In this document: positions 46,840-60,800 of the stretch, in pieces
How positions within the stretch are numbered: position 1 is the first letter of the stretch
How the letters are laid out: every line of letters starts with the position of its first letter
Source: Toxonevra muliebris
Taxonomy: Eukaryota > Arthropoda > Insecta > Diptera > Pallopteridae
Assembly: GCA_963691655.1 (NCBI GenBank)
Contig: OY829328.1
Coordinates: 5,732,204 to 5,796,203 of the forward strand
DNA: 64,000 nt
Direction: 5' to 3'
Program-made: the position numbers and the translations under genes
The notes under the pieces: generated by a model
Seen by the model: the letters and a program-made list of their open reading frames with translations, nothing else
Database searches by the model: none
What the model was told of the DNA's origin: nothing

Positions 46840-48493
46840 CTGTTTTTAAAAAAATCATAAATACATTCCTGAATAGCGCCACAAACTTTTACAGGGTTAC
46901 ATATTTGTGCAACTAAATATATAATTAATACACTAAAATTATGTCTTCATAAACGAATTTATTGCTTGCCAGCTTGGTTATTTTAAGCTAAAAACACATT
47001 TGCAAATAAAAAAGTCAAACAAAAAATAGAATTACCCAGAAACAAACAAAATTAATTTACAGGAGATCAAAAACAAGTAAAGCTTTCAAAGTTACATAAA
47101 ATAGTATTGAGGAAAAAGTACAACATATGGTTTCAAGAAAGTGCGCACATTTGCAGCACTGTGCCTGTCTGTTGGATTTTTCAACGTATCGAGACAGTCA
47201 AATATGGCGCTAGTGTCAAGTGTTTTTCTTTTGTACGTCGCTTTTTACCTGCTGGATATTTTTTAAACAAATTACACAAAAATCATAAAATCAAATTGTA
47301 AAAATAAGAAAAACACGTCATTAAACAGCAGGTTAACATTTAGCATAATTACAAAGTACATGTAAATAAAATTAATAAGAAAATTTGCAAATTGAATGTG
47401 AATTTTTTTTTTTTTGCTGAAGGCAGCGATAAAAAAATCGATTCTTCAAAGAAGTCACTGTGTATGAAAAAAAGTTAACTAGAAAGAAGAGCATGCCATA
47501 CAAGAAAATCACAAACAGTGAAAAAAAAATTAAGTGTAAAGTAATTTTGGTGTTGTTGGTGAAGGGGAGCTGCTGCAAATAAAAATTAGGGCTTCCTTGA
47601 ACCAACAGAGAAACAGAATAACAACGTTCGAGTATAGAATGGGGGAAAAACAATGAAATTGAAGTACAATTCAATTAAATTTAACTACAGTGACAAGTTA
47701 AATAATTTGCTTAAAGCACAAATTAAAGTGAATACATAAATATTTCTTTGTCTAATTTCAATCAGAAATACTGCAGCGACAACAAAAAAAGTTACTAATT
47801 TTAAGCAAATGTTTATCAGGCTACAATAAAAAAAATACACGACACGCCTCGACTCTCCGACCGCTCGGCTGTGTGTTGTTTATCTTGTAAATAATAAAGC
47901 ACCATTATATATTATAAATATTATATCTCTTTATTTATATATAAAAACAAAAACAACAAAAGTATTTATCGAAAACGAAAGCAATAAGAAAAAACAAAAA
48001 AGAAGCAAAAGAATCTGAAAAACGAGATTGATCTCAATTCTGGAACAACGAATAGAAAACAACAAAAACCAACGAGTACAGCGTGGAGACATCATTTCTT
48101 CAGAACTAGTTCAGTTTTTTACCTTTTCCCCAAAATAACAACACAACATTTTCATCGTCATTACTTGAACTTCAACGAAGCGAATTTCGCGTGTCTCGCT
48201 TTAACTTTATTACGTGTCTCGCAATCGCTTTAAATTAAATTGAATCGTCCTCGACGTTGTTCGCTCATCGTCAGCCGTCGTCATTCGCTGCTGTTGTGGA
48301 TAAACTTCGCCTCCTGGGTCTTGTTGAGTCACCTTTACTAATACTGTACAAATTTGCTGTTGGCTTGCGTATCTCTTCAACTTTAACTGCCTCCATCCTT
48401 TCACTCACTCTCACGATTTTAAGGTGCGTGTGTGTGCGTCGTGCAAATAATTCAACAACATCGAAAAAAGCGCAGAAGATATAGATAACCAAA
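46840..48493. other. Upstream region of Khc-73
   Basis: AT-rich to about 47830, then more mixed with CAACAA-type tracts, GC-rich patches (CGACTCTCCGACCGCTCGG at about 47850) and several TCAGTT/TCATTC initiator-like motifs. It probably contains distal promoter or leader sequence of Khc-73. ORFs at 48210-48591 on both strands look fortuitous. Confidence 0.35.
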
Positions 48494-48814
48494 TATAAAA
48501 AAGAAACATTCCGACTCAAAATCCACTTGTCAGTTAAAAAGTCAAAAACGCGCCAGTGTTTATTTTTTTGTTGTATTTGTTTACTCATCACTGTCGCGCT
48601 GTCAACTGAAAGGACATAAAAAGTTTTCCATTGAACTGCCTGGTGGTGTTGGATACCGACGATTTCACCCCCCGCACTCTATCAAATACACACACAACCT
48701 AGTCATACAGAAACTAAAACAGTGTTTCGTGTACTGTGGTTGTTGTTTTATTATTGAATTAATTTTTACACATACTCGCGGAAGCAGCACTCACACATAC
48801 AATATATTTGCACA
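48494..48814 (+). promoter_or_regulatory. Candidate promoter and 5' leader of Khc-73
   Basis: TATAAAA at 48494-48500 is followed by an initiator-like TCAGTT (A at 48532), spacing 38 bp, a little longer than usual. A start there would give a 283-nt leader before the ATG at 48815. Other initiator-like motifs occur upstream, so the start site is not settled. Confidence 0.25.
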
Positions 48815-51800
48815 ATGTCAACCGATAAGATCAAAGTCGCAGTGAGAGTTCGACCTTTTAATCGTCGTGGTAAGTCACAAAATTAAATTAAAATTCATTA
48901 TGTTGTTATTGTAAGCTACAAATGTTTATATGCACATTTAACCGATATTCATTTAATTCACTATTTATTGTGTCTTAATTGCAATTAAGGAACTTGTATG
49001 AAAATCAAACATCAAATTGTAATAATAAGGGTATAGGCTAAAAATATAATAAAAATCTAAATTATATACACGTTTTAAAATCTTTATATATGGTGGTATA
49101 TTTATATTTTCGGTTGTCATTTGGTTGGTTGATAAAGTAGGCAGAAACTAACAAAAAAAAAAAAAAACTTGGATCAGCCGATCAATTTATTCTCTCAAAA
49201 AACAATACTAATCAAGTACCACGACTTCTGAGTGAACTTTTATATGCATATGTAAGCAACCTATCGAGTGCTTATGAAAAACAGATCCATTCGGTTGAAA
49301 TCAGCTCCACAGACAGAATATTCTGTGATTATCATGTTGTAAAACTTGCCTACATCCTGCCATATAATTGTACTAATTGCGCCTGGCATTCTGTCAAAGT
49401 TTAACTAGTTTTACCTTGCTTGAAATCGAAAAAATATAAATTTTGTATTAGTTCCGCTAAGAAAACTGGGTAATTGTCACAAGTTAAAAAAAAAAATTAT
49501 TCAAAGATTTTTCATTCGGTTGTAAAAAGTTAAGTGTTGCTTCTCAGTTGTGTCTAATAAATGAGTATCAGAAATCGATGGATAAAACATCAATTTTTTC
49601 TTGCATAGTATCCCAATTTTACCTAAGCAGTGCACTATGGGCCCGATGAATAGTCTAGCTGGCCAAAATTCGAAAAATCGACTTTCTCGGTTTTAATCCA
49701 AAAGTATATGGGTTTTCTCTCCATAGATCCCTCATTATAATCCAAACACAGGATATTCTAATTGGACGAGAGATTTGGCTGTGTGACCGTCGAAAGTTGC
49801 AATTTCCTGTCGATAGGTCTAATATTATTGAAAATGTGTTACACATAAAGTGTCATATCTTAGCGAATACTAAAGCTAGACATTAATTTTTGGTCTCCTA
49901 TTAAAGAAAAAACTTTACACTATTAACGGAGATGATAAAAAATGAATTTACCATTTTCTTATACCAAAAATTTTATGGAAAAATAATAATTTTTTTTTTT
50001 TTAATTTAATTTTTTTAATGGATGAGAAAAAAAAAGCTCCGATTTGCTACGAGCGTAAATAAAAACCATCAAATTATATGAAGCATCTACTTTAAAATAA
50101 GGTATGAGTGCTTTGCAATTTTTTGCCATAGCTTTAATAACAAGCAAAAATATGACATCACATAGAATTTGTTAAAATTAAAAGCAGTTATTTAAGGTGT
50201 TATATTTAACCTATTTTAAATTGGTCTACGGAGTTAGTCTAAAGCCTTATTGATATGAACAGATATGAAAAACGTTTTAATCGGGCAATTGCAACGCCTA
50301 GCTCCAATATAAATATATGTAAAATTTTAAAAATTCAATAACTTCAAACCCATTAAAGATATAATCATTAAATTACTTGTGCTAATATGTATTGTATTGG
50401 ACATAAGCCGTAGTAATGTAAGAACTATATATTAATGTAAGAATTATATATATTTTATTTTTTCTTATTATGTATTTTTGAAGTCTCACATGTATAAGAA
50501 GTAGGCGCAATAACATTTCAATCCTGATAAATTTTACCTGGATATATAAATATGCTATTATTTACCAGCATATGCAATTTTACCATTATATCTGCAATGA
50601 GTTCCAAGTTATAGCCTTTTAAAAATTTCACATATATGGGAGGTGGGCGTGGTAATAACCCGATCTGTCCCACTTTCATAGTGATATACGGCAATAATAA
50701 TGTTTATAGGTATACGAAATTTCATGATCATATCTATAATATATACCAAGTTGTGTGGTAGGTAGGCGTGTAGGCTTATGACCCCAATAGTGAATGAGGC
50801 AAATTTCAGAATTTTGACCGGCTAAAAACGGATTTGGCTCCATAGTGCAGTGTGTCAAAGGTATAACACTTTAATGTCAACCATGGATTCAAAATTTAAT
50901 TAACATTTATTCCCATGGACTATACATAATATGACGTTCCACAAGAGGTAATGGGTGATTTTATTGGTGTTTGGTGTTTCAGTATAGAATTTCCCACAGT
51001 TCTCTTGTTATTCGTGACATGTGTCAAAGCTAAATATGCTCATTTAGCTTTGCAATTTCATTATGGAAAGACTCACACCGGAACAACGCATACAAATTAT
51101 TGAATTTTACTATCAGAATTCGGGCTCTGAGAGACTCGCGCACTTCGCTCATTTTATAATCCACCTACTGAACAAGGAATTTAACCCATCGCAACAAAAT
51201 TTTGCACCAATTTTACGCTATTGGATATCAATCTCCCTACCATTGTGCGTAGTGTGTACAGAGGAAAATATTGCTGCCATAGCCGCCAGTATTGATACAG
51301 ACCATGATTTCTTTAAAGATGGCGATAGCCACAACGTTACCGGCAATGGTGCCCGCTATCGTTCGATGATTTCGAGCTCTTTTTTTTTTTTTGCCCAAAT
51401 TACAAGCTGAATCTGACCGACATGTGGTTCAACAAAACAGCTCTACATGCCACACAAAACGTGAAACAATGAACCGGTGAGCAATTTAAATTTATCTCAG
51501 TTTTGAACCAGTGATTGTGAGTTGGCTATCTGGATCGTGCGATTTGACTCCTCTAGATTACTTTTTGTGGGATTACATGAAGTCACTCGTCACTCGCCGA
51601 TAAACCAACGTCAATTAAAACCTTGGCAAACAATATTACACGTGTTATTAACGTTATTAAGTAGCCGCCATGCTTTAAAAAGTGGTTCAAAATTTAATTT
51701 CTCGCATGGATCACTTACAACGTAATCTTGGTCAACATTTACATAATACGATGATATGTCGACTCAAATACAAATTTCAAATATTTTTTTGTACATTTTC

Positions 51801-54800
51801 TTTTCATTGAAAATTAAAAACCAAACGATTAAAAAATCACCCTTTATATTATGATTCTATCTAACGAAAGTGGGCATTAGTAATACCTAAATTTAAATCC
51901 AATCCACAAAAATATTAAGTGCTTGAAAGTCAGCTAATCACAACAGATTATACCATTCCAAATTAGTACAGGTAGGCAAGCTTTCTTTTGCACTGAACGT
52001 TTTAAGCTGAAATTCGGATCGAGTATTTTCTCAAAGCAGCAACGTAATATATTTCTCCGTTTTTCAAGCAAACATATTTACAAGATATAGGAGAGACATT
52101 TTCGTATATTCGTCTTGTTACTCATTTCTTTTATAATTTAACTTAATGTAAATATTAAATAGTAAACTTACAATCTATTAAAAATTTATGAATTAACATC
52201 AGTGGATACGTACTTACATAAATGGACAAAAGTTTTACAAAACTAAGCACAAAAACAATTAGTATTTAAAATTTCTCTTTTATAAGTAAAAATTATTTTT
52301 GTTAACTACTCTCACACAAGTGAAAATTTGCTTCAACAACTTCAATACTAAACTAATAAAATTTCTTTAATTTCTTGCAATTGAACTTTTTTTTCAAAAA
52401 ACACAATTGCTACAAATTTATATATTAAGAAGCTTTTTGAGTATCTGCATACATGAATAATTTTGAATTCAACTAACTATAGCTTCCAAAAATTTTGTGT
52501 TCGGTTTTATTTTGGTATTTCTTTTTGCATAGCTTAACAATTTTATTCGGTAATGAGATATGTCAAAATGTGTTTATTTATACATAAATATACCACTTAC
52601 TTCTGAGGTATGAAAATTAATTAATTTCTTTAGCTTACAAGTATTTTGTTATTATTCTTCAAAAATCCGTATTAACTTTGTTAGTTGTTAGGGAAAAAAT
52701 CCTAGTTAAGTTGATGTTCTCGCTTTACTTTCTAAAACTTTCAGTTTGTTAACATAGAAAACCTCATCGCTCTCTCCCTCTCTGCTTTGCCTCCCCTCAC
52801 TTCACTATTATTTCTATAGGAATACAGTACTCCCCTGCTAGCTTAAACTACCCATTTTGTGGCAACACAATGAAGTCGCTTGAATATTCTACCTTCCGCT
52901 TTTGTATTTTGTTTTTAGCTTGCGCTATACAAAATTCTCCGACAATGTGGAAAATTCGCTCGTGCAGTGAATTTGAGTAGCAGCAAACAGCAGGCTATCA
53001 AATTCTATACAGAAATGGAAAAAAGCACAGCACCACATACACACCACTTTACAGGAATATAAAAATGTCCTTTTTGTGTTTGAGCGATTTCATTATACTA
53101 AATTTGTTTACATAAAATTTCCATAATTTTCTTTTTGTATCAAAAGTTGAAAAGGTTGCACAATTTCTATTTCTATTTTCATTTTCATGTTAATTTTAAA
53201 ACTGCCGTCGTTGTCCTCCACTGGCTTAGTCGTATTACTCCACTTCCTCCCTCCTCTTCTTGGTTGCCCTTTTAGCTTTTGTTTGATACTTAAATCGAGC
53301 TGTGACTTCAATGCAGTAAAACGCTACGCTGAAAAGAAGAAAAGAAACAAAAACAATAGACTTTCAAGTTAATTGTGCCTCAATAGTACAATATATAATT
53401 TTGTTATGTGTTACTATTTGTTGTTATTTGTTGTATTTTTAGTTGGTCAACTCTTTTATTTTTTTTTTTGTTTCTTTACAACAACTATATATTGTCTGTA
53501 TTTCGGTTTCGCAATCTCAGTCTTGCAGCTTACTACTTGCTTTTAATATCTTTTACACATTTCTAACTTAACTCTAGCAACTTTAACGAACCAAAGCCAA
53601 TGTCGTTACTGCCCCTCGTTGCTGTCGACGGTATATTTTCGCCTTCGTCACTATCGTCGGTCGTGGCTTAATTTGAATAAACCAACAAACTATATATAGA
53701 TAGATACCATCCATCGGCAGGGAATAAACATTTTGGCATTTATTATTTTCATTGTTTTTGCTGCTGTTGCTGTTCGCTCATTCGTCATCATGACTCATTG
53801 ACTTACAATTGCCTGCTTAACACTAACAATTAAGCTTTCGTAAAGATTCTCCCCCATATACTCTATACATGGTTATATAGTCTCAGTTTTTCATTAACTC
53901 AGAGCGCATTGCGTTATTTTTTGCTTTTATTCATTTTTCGATCATTTCCTAACACATCAACTTATCATTGTTGTTGTGATCATATGGTTTTTCATATTTC
54001 TGTTTTTATTTTCTCCTCATTATGTGTCTTATGTCATATTTTACTCAAAGCGAGAGAGAGGGAGTTAGTATTAAATTGAGAAAGAGCACATTAAAAATAA
54101 TAATAGTTACTTAAGTACAGTAGCTTTGATAAGCGTGTGCACACGTATACAGGTAAATGCTCGTGCGTTTGTCGTTGTTGCTAGACATCAGCTGATGGCA
54201 ATCAATGACGCTTTTTGTTTTAACACAAACTCGTAGGTAGTTGGCGTATACTATAAATGGAAAAATTATTGAAGTTTTCTATTTTTAAAATACGTTTGTC
54301 AGTAGTTGTTTCTTTTGAAAAAATGATTACAAATTGGTGACTTTTACTACTTTATGCATTAATGTAATATTTTGTTATCAAAAAGTTATCAAAAATAGTT
54401 TGTCATATTTTTCGTCATCTTTTGAAGAGTTTTGTAATACTTTAAATAAAAAATTCAACCGCTTATTAGTAATTGATAGACACATTAGGATAGTATTCCA
54501 GACCTTAAATGAAACTTGAAAAAGTGAGGATATTCTAAAAATTAAACAATACCGTCTCCTTAATTAAAAAGTAACTATCTCAAACCAATAATAATAATAT
54601 TTATTGAGAAATTTTCCATAATTACAGCAATAAAATTTATCTATTATTGGGAGTATGAATGTATAAACTCGTATTTTTTTTGTAATTTGGACATTTATTG
54701 TGAAAAAGTGACTATAAGTTTATTCTTTAAAGTATTGTCCATCGTTAGCCACAACCTTTTCCCATCTTTCTGGTAACATACGCATTCCGCGTCGGAAGAA

Positions 54801-57800
54801 CTCCTCATCTTTTGAGGCTATCCACGAATCGACCCATTTTTTGAGTTCTTCGAAAGAACGGAAATGCTGTTCAGCCAGGCCATGTGTCATCGATCGGAAC
54901 ATGTGGTAATCAGAAGGAGCAATGTCGGGAGAATACGGCGGGTGGGGTAGCACTTCCCATTTCAGCGTTTCCAAGTATGTTTTTACTTGCCTTGCAACAT
55001 GCGGCCGAGCATTGTTGTGCTGAAGAATAACTTCGTCGTGTCTATTCTCATATTCTGGCCTCTTATCCTTTAATGCTCGGCTCAAACGCGTCGGTAACGG
55101 TCGCCAGAGATCGTTTCATTCGGTTTCAACAGCTCATAATACACGACACCACTTTTCATCGCCAGTCACAATACGATGCAGAAAACCCTTTCTTTTCTGT
55201 CGTTCAATCAGCAGTTCACATGTGAAAAATCGTCGTTCGACGTCTCTCGGCTTCAATTCGTTTGGCACCCAATTTCCTTGCTTTTGAATCATTCCCAATG
55301 CTTTTAATCGTTTAGAAATGGTTGATTGATCAACTCCTAAAGATTCTGCAAGTTCTTGTTGTGTTTGACATGAATCTTCTTCGAGTAATGCCTTCAATTC
55401 TTCATCTTCGAACTTTTTCGGGCCGCCTGTCTTCAACATCAAAATCACCACTTTTGAAACGGGCATACCACACCTGACACATTCTAACGTCTATAGCACA
55501 GTCAGGATAAGCTTCAGTTAGTAAACGATGGGCTTCAGTTGCGTTTTTCTTTAAATGGAAGAAGCAAATTAAAACTTTCCGCAAATGTTGTTTTGTTGGC
55601 ACGAAATTCGACATTTTCAGCTAGAGTAAAACACTTTTGTAAAATTATGAAAATTATTTGACAGATCAATTCTTTTAGTATTCTTGGCGCTCTTCGAGAT
55701 AGAATAGCTGTCAATGTCAAAAAAATGGCGCGTATGATAGATATGAAGTTAGTCACAATTACGAGTTTATATATTCATACTCCCAATATATTGTATAATT
55801 TTTCAACCAATTTTGAAACTTTAACAATGATTCCTAATTCATAATTAAATTAGGCATTGAAATGTATGAATGACCCGATAAAATAAAGAATTTCGACTAC
55901 ATCATTTTGTGGCGCTTCTTACACATATTTCATTTGAATTTCTTAAATTAATGATTTGGTTTGTATTTTTATATTATTTATGTAATTCTATTTGTCAAGT
56001 ACTGAGGTGATTGCCCTTTAACAACTTTGAAAATTAAAATCATTGGCTTTCAGTATAGTTATTAACTTTTAAAATATGTCTTAGGCTTTTTCTTTTTTTT
56101 ATTTTTTAGATAAGATTGAGTTCTCAAAAATATCTACTGTAAAAAAGATACAACAATTAATTCAGTGCGATAATTTGACTCTTTACTAATCAAACGGCGA
56201 ATGAATTACCATATATGTCTAATTTAAGATTGCTGATTTCGACTCTGTACTTAGATTTTCTCTAACATTGATGGATTTTATAACTTTGGTATATGAGACA
56301 GATAATTATAATTTTTTTTTGTTAGTTTAACTTCGACATTTTCTATTCCTAAAAGAAAGTTGTCTATGCTTAACGGGATAAAAAAAATATTCACTTAACT
56401 AAAAACCATCTAAGTCCAATTTTTTGTTTTTAAGAAACTAGCCATTGGAAAATAAAAGTTTATTTTGTGATAATCTCTTTATACTGAATGAATTGTTAGA
56501 AAAAAACAACAAATATTTTTAAAAAACTCAAAGCCAAACTGTTGTATTTTTTAAATAATCTGTTTATACTAGACTAACCGTTAGAAAAGCAACAATCTAC
56601 TTTCGGAAAAATATTTCTCATTGAAAAATAGTAGACGTAAGTAAAATTTTTAAGAAAAGTTAGGAGGGTGTGATTTGTGTGTTAAATTACATAAGTATCC
56701 TGGTCAACGATCGTAAATTTATGAAAGCTTTATTCCAATTCAAACTTCTGGATCTCTCCAAAGCGAACCGCGGCGCGGGAACAAACATTTTTTAAAACTA
56801 CAATATCAGATATTATTTGCTCTGATTTATTGCGACAGATTAACAAAAACCTTTTTGTTTTTAAGAAAATTATAGGTCGATCAGTCATGTTCTCTCTGAA
56901 AAGCGGAGGTAAAAAATATCCTTCATTGCACCCCAATTTTCCCCACAAGCGTAATCTAAAACCGACTAGAAGCTTATCCTAAGGCTCCAAAAGTTAGTAG
57001 CAGGACACAGGAGTACCGAAATCGCTAATTCAAATTGCAGCAAAGGTAACATAAAACCCTGTGCCACCCTACCGAAGCTTTTGTCTTATCTAATCTCCCT
57101 ATCGTTCAGGGCGAACCATAATGTTTTAACCTAGCTTAATAATTATAAATATTCACGCTTAAAAGAGAGCAAAGTACATATAAATGAGGGTTAAAAATTA
57201 ACTCACTGAACTTAGTTATTGTCATAAACGATATCAAACTAGTTAAACGCAGAGATAACTAAAAAGTAAGTTAAACTTATTTAATTCTGGCAGTAGGTCA
57301 CAGTTATATGAAATTCGTTTGCAGATAATGCCTAATGAGAACATAAATCGTCATTTAAGGCTTTCTGATTCATGTCAATCGTATTCGGTTATAAAATTGT
57401 AATGTTAAAGTCAAACCAGCTTAACTTTAGCAGTATGCCAAAGATATATTTCTCTTCTATTCTTTATACTTTATAGTTAAATTTTTTTTTTAAGGTTCAC
57501 TACCGACCCTCAACGATCATAGTCACGCCAAAACCGTTAATTAGTGTTTTAATCCGTTAAAACAAAAATTTTCTTGAAATGTTTTTAGTAACAAGAGTGA
57601 CGAAAAGAAGTAAAAGAGTTTGAAGAATCATTCATAATAAAGTATCATTGAAAAAATTGCTTATTTAGGCAAAATAAAAAATCAGCATATCAGCGATAAA
57701 GCAAAGAGAACTACCTGTAAAAGCCACGAAGGCAGCAACCTCAACTCGAACTTAACCTGTTTTACTTTTTTCTTTATTTATTTTATTTTCACTCGCCGCT

Positions 57801-60800
57801 AACAAAAGAAGTTGATGCTTTTGACTTTTATTGTGTTTCCCTCGAAAAAAAAATTATTATAATTAGACATGATGTTTCTAGTGCAAACGAATAAAATTTT
57901 TGGTTATGGCACATTTATGTTCTCATAATAAAAAAGTACAAAAACGGCTAAAATGAAATGAATCAACTTGTGAGACAGTTAAACAAAAGTAACTGGCTAC
58001 TAACTCAACTCATATAGCTTAGTAATGCTTGCAAATAGCCTTAGTTGCTAGAATTGGATTAGTATGGCATGCAAGCGAACGAACGAACGACGAACGAGCG
58101 TGTAGTATAAACTGCCTAATTTATACGCAAATACGCGACGAGCGACGACGAGTATTGTGAGAAATAAAAGAAAGGTTACTCATACGTATAGTTAGCCTAA
58201 GTGGTACCTTCATACCTAATATTGAAGTTGACCCTATTGTTGTCTTCAATGTTGCTACCACAAAATGCTGCTGTTGTTGCCTTTAGGTCAATTAATTACT
58301 AGCGTGCCTTGGAGTCATTGTCAACTCTTGGACTTGAAATGCTTTATTTCTGTTTTTAGGCTTTGTATTTTTGTTTTTATATCTTTTAAACATGTTAGAC
58401 TCTAAGCTACCAACTAGAAATACATATATTCCCTATTGGTTTGTTATTGTTTGTTGTTGCTTTAGCCTGTTTGCGCCCTTTGTCATTTTGGCATATGTAT
58501 TGACATAAAATCATTTGTGGCCTTTGTGTGCTTTTGCATATTTCATCATAATTCTCTACATAGGTACGCAGACTAATTTTGTGTTTATATTTGTTTTCAT
58601 TTTCGGTTTAATATTTGAACTTTCAATTTGATTGTTTGCTTTTATTTTTGGTCATTCGCATGTGTGCCTTTGCAATTATTTTATGTCGAATCCATAATTC
58701 GTCATCATAATTTGGCAAAATATAACATTTGTGGGCTTTGGGCTTAGGTTTTGTATTTTTCATGCATTCGTGTTGTGCATATTTGTAAATGAGTGGAAGG
58801 GGCCTGTAATTGCTTTGTTGGATCCGAACAGCAAAGTAGAAAACCTTTTCAATGCATATTTTGTTAGATTTATCCTATGCCTTGTTAAAAAATTTACTGT
58901 ATCTATTCCTGATTTGTTTAGTTTACGCGCGGTAGGCCAAAAGTGATTGGCAGCGACATACATTCAAAAAAAACAAACAAATCCTAAACACTTCAACAAT
59001 TGAAATAAAATAGGCTTCTCTTTATCGAAGACAAGACAGCGGCTGTAGAGAGAAGGTAAAGAGAAAGTGCAGGTATAAAAAAAAGTGTCGAATGAACTCG
59101 CTTCTTTATATATTTATCGTCTCTTTTGTTTTAATTTTCTAATGTGCAGCGGTTACACGTTTTGGTTTTTTTTTTTTTTTTGGTCTAACTTATCTTATTT
59201 CACTTATTCTTATAATGGCAAACCTTCGACTGCAAAAAATATGGTATGTCACCTGTTACATTGGGTTAGGTCTTGTCAGGAGTGATCTTGTAAAAACTTG
59301 ACTTAGGTACTTTGATCACTAACGGTATTTAAGGTAATCTTCTTCATCAATTGTTTCGACGTACCATGTTTTCCGTCCTCAGTTTGCTTATTCCGATGTT
59401 CCGGGCTTTCAGAACCATTCCTTCCGCAATCCCAGAGTCACTAGTTGCAGCCAGAGTAAATTTGTCAATGTATCAATCTCCCGGAAATCTAAATAAGCTT
59501 AACACCCAAAAACCCACACCCTCTTGCGGCCGGCCTGCTCTGTCAATATTCGTGAGTTTATTTTCAAGACCGTGGCCGTGTTTATCCCACAAAAAGATTC
59601 TAGAACAGTTAGTCCTTTTACAATAGAAAGTTGCATTTTGATTAGTATTCTGTGCTTTTACATATGTAATGGAATCTTCCAGATCTGCTTTGTGTTGCTC
59701 AACCTAGATAGCAGCTTGTGGTCTACATCACTGGAAGAACAGATTTCCTAGTTTAGTCGAAGCCAAACTATGCCGGGTTATCTAATCTCTATGGCAATTC
59801 TGTTCCACCAACTTAGTAATATGATTGTAGGCCACAGTATCAGTTCTATTTATCAACATGTTCATTAACGAAATATTTTCCGGCTGGGTAAACTCGTATT
59901 TCCATGTATTCGTATATATGTATGTACCTAGTTCATAGGTCTTTCTCTACCGCATTCTGTTTTACTGTTGTTGTTATCACATTTCGGTATTAATAAGTCA
60001 AATTATCACACAGGCGAATAATATTTAATAAAATTTCCCTTGCTTGAATATGTTTCTAGTTGTTGTTATTTTTTTTTTTTTTTTTGTTTCTATTAACTGG
60101 CGTTGAAAACAATATTCATATGTAGACTACTCAGTAAAGGAGAATGTACGATATTATGTAGTAACAATTTTTTTTATTTTTTGTTGTTCATATTTCAAAT
60201 TCAAGGTTCCCCCTCTTTTTATTGTGTTGTGCTACATTAAATGCACACGGGTATTTACTATGTGTATACAAGTAAATATTATTATAGTTGCGTATTATAT
60301 TATAACGTTGTTAGATTAATTTACAGATACTTAATTCATTCGACGATATTGTACGTACTTAGTTTGGGGGTATAAAGTAGTTAGTTAACTTCATTTTTTT
60401 CTTGTTTTCTTGTTTATAATAACTGATTTTATGAAATATGTAAACTTCTTTTGATCATTCAAGCTTAACTTCCAAATTGGGGTTATTATTATTTCTGTTG
60501 TTATTTTGCTTTGCTTTGTTTTTGTAATAAAAAGTGTTGATCCGTTGTAATGAGGTCTTCATAAAGTGAAATTAATACACACACTGATTATATACATAAA
60601 TACCTATGTATGTACACATATATTGAATGAAGATGATTCAAAATATACCTAAGGAGTGAGATCGAAAAAATCTTAACATATATAAAATTCAATAATTTTT
60701 AAGCGGTTGATCTTAGAGTTTTGATTTTTTTTTTTATTTAACCGATAATATTTTACAAATTACAGAAAAATATAACTTTTATAGTTCTAACCACTATTTA

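Noticed and set aside
59340..59770. Less AT-rich block with overlapping ORFs, considered as a LINE RNase H region
   Set aside because: No motif in any frame could be matched with confidence; left as unassigned intron sequence.
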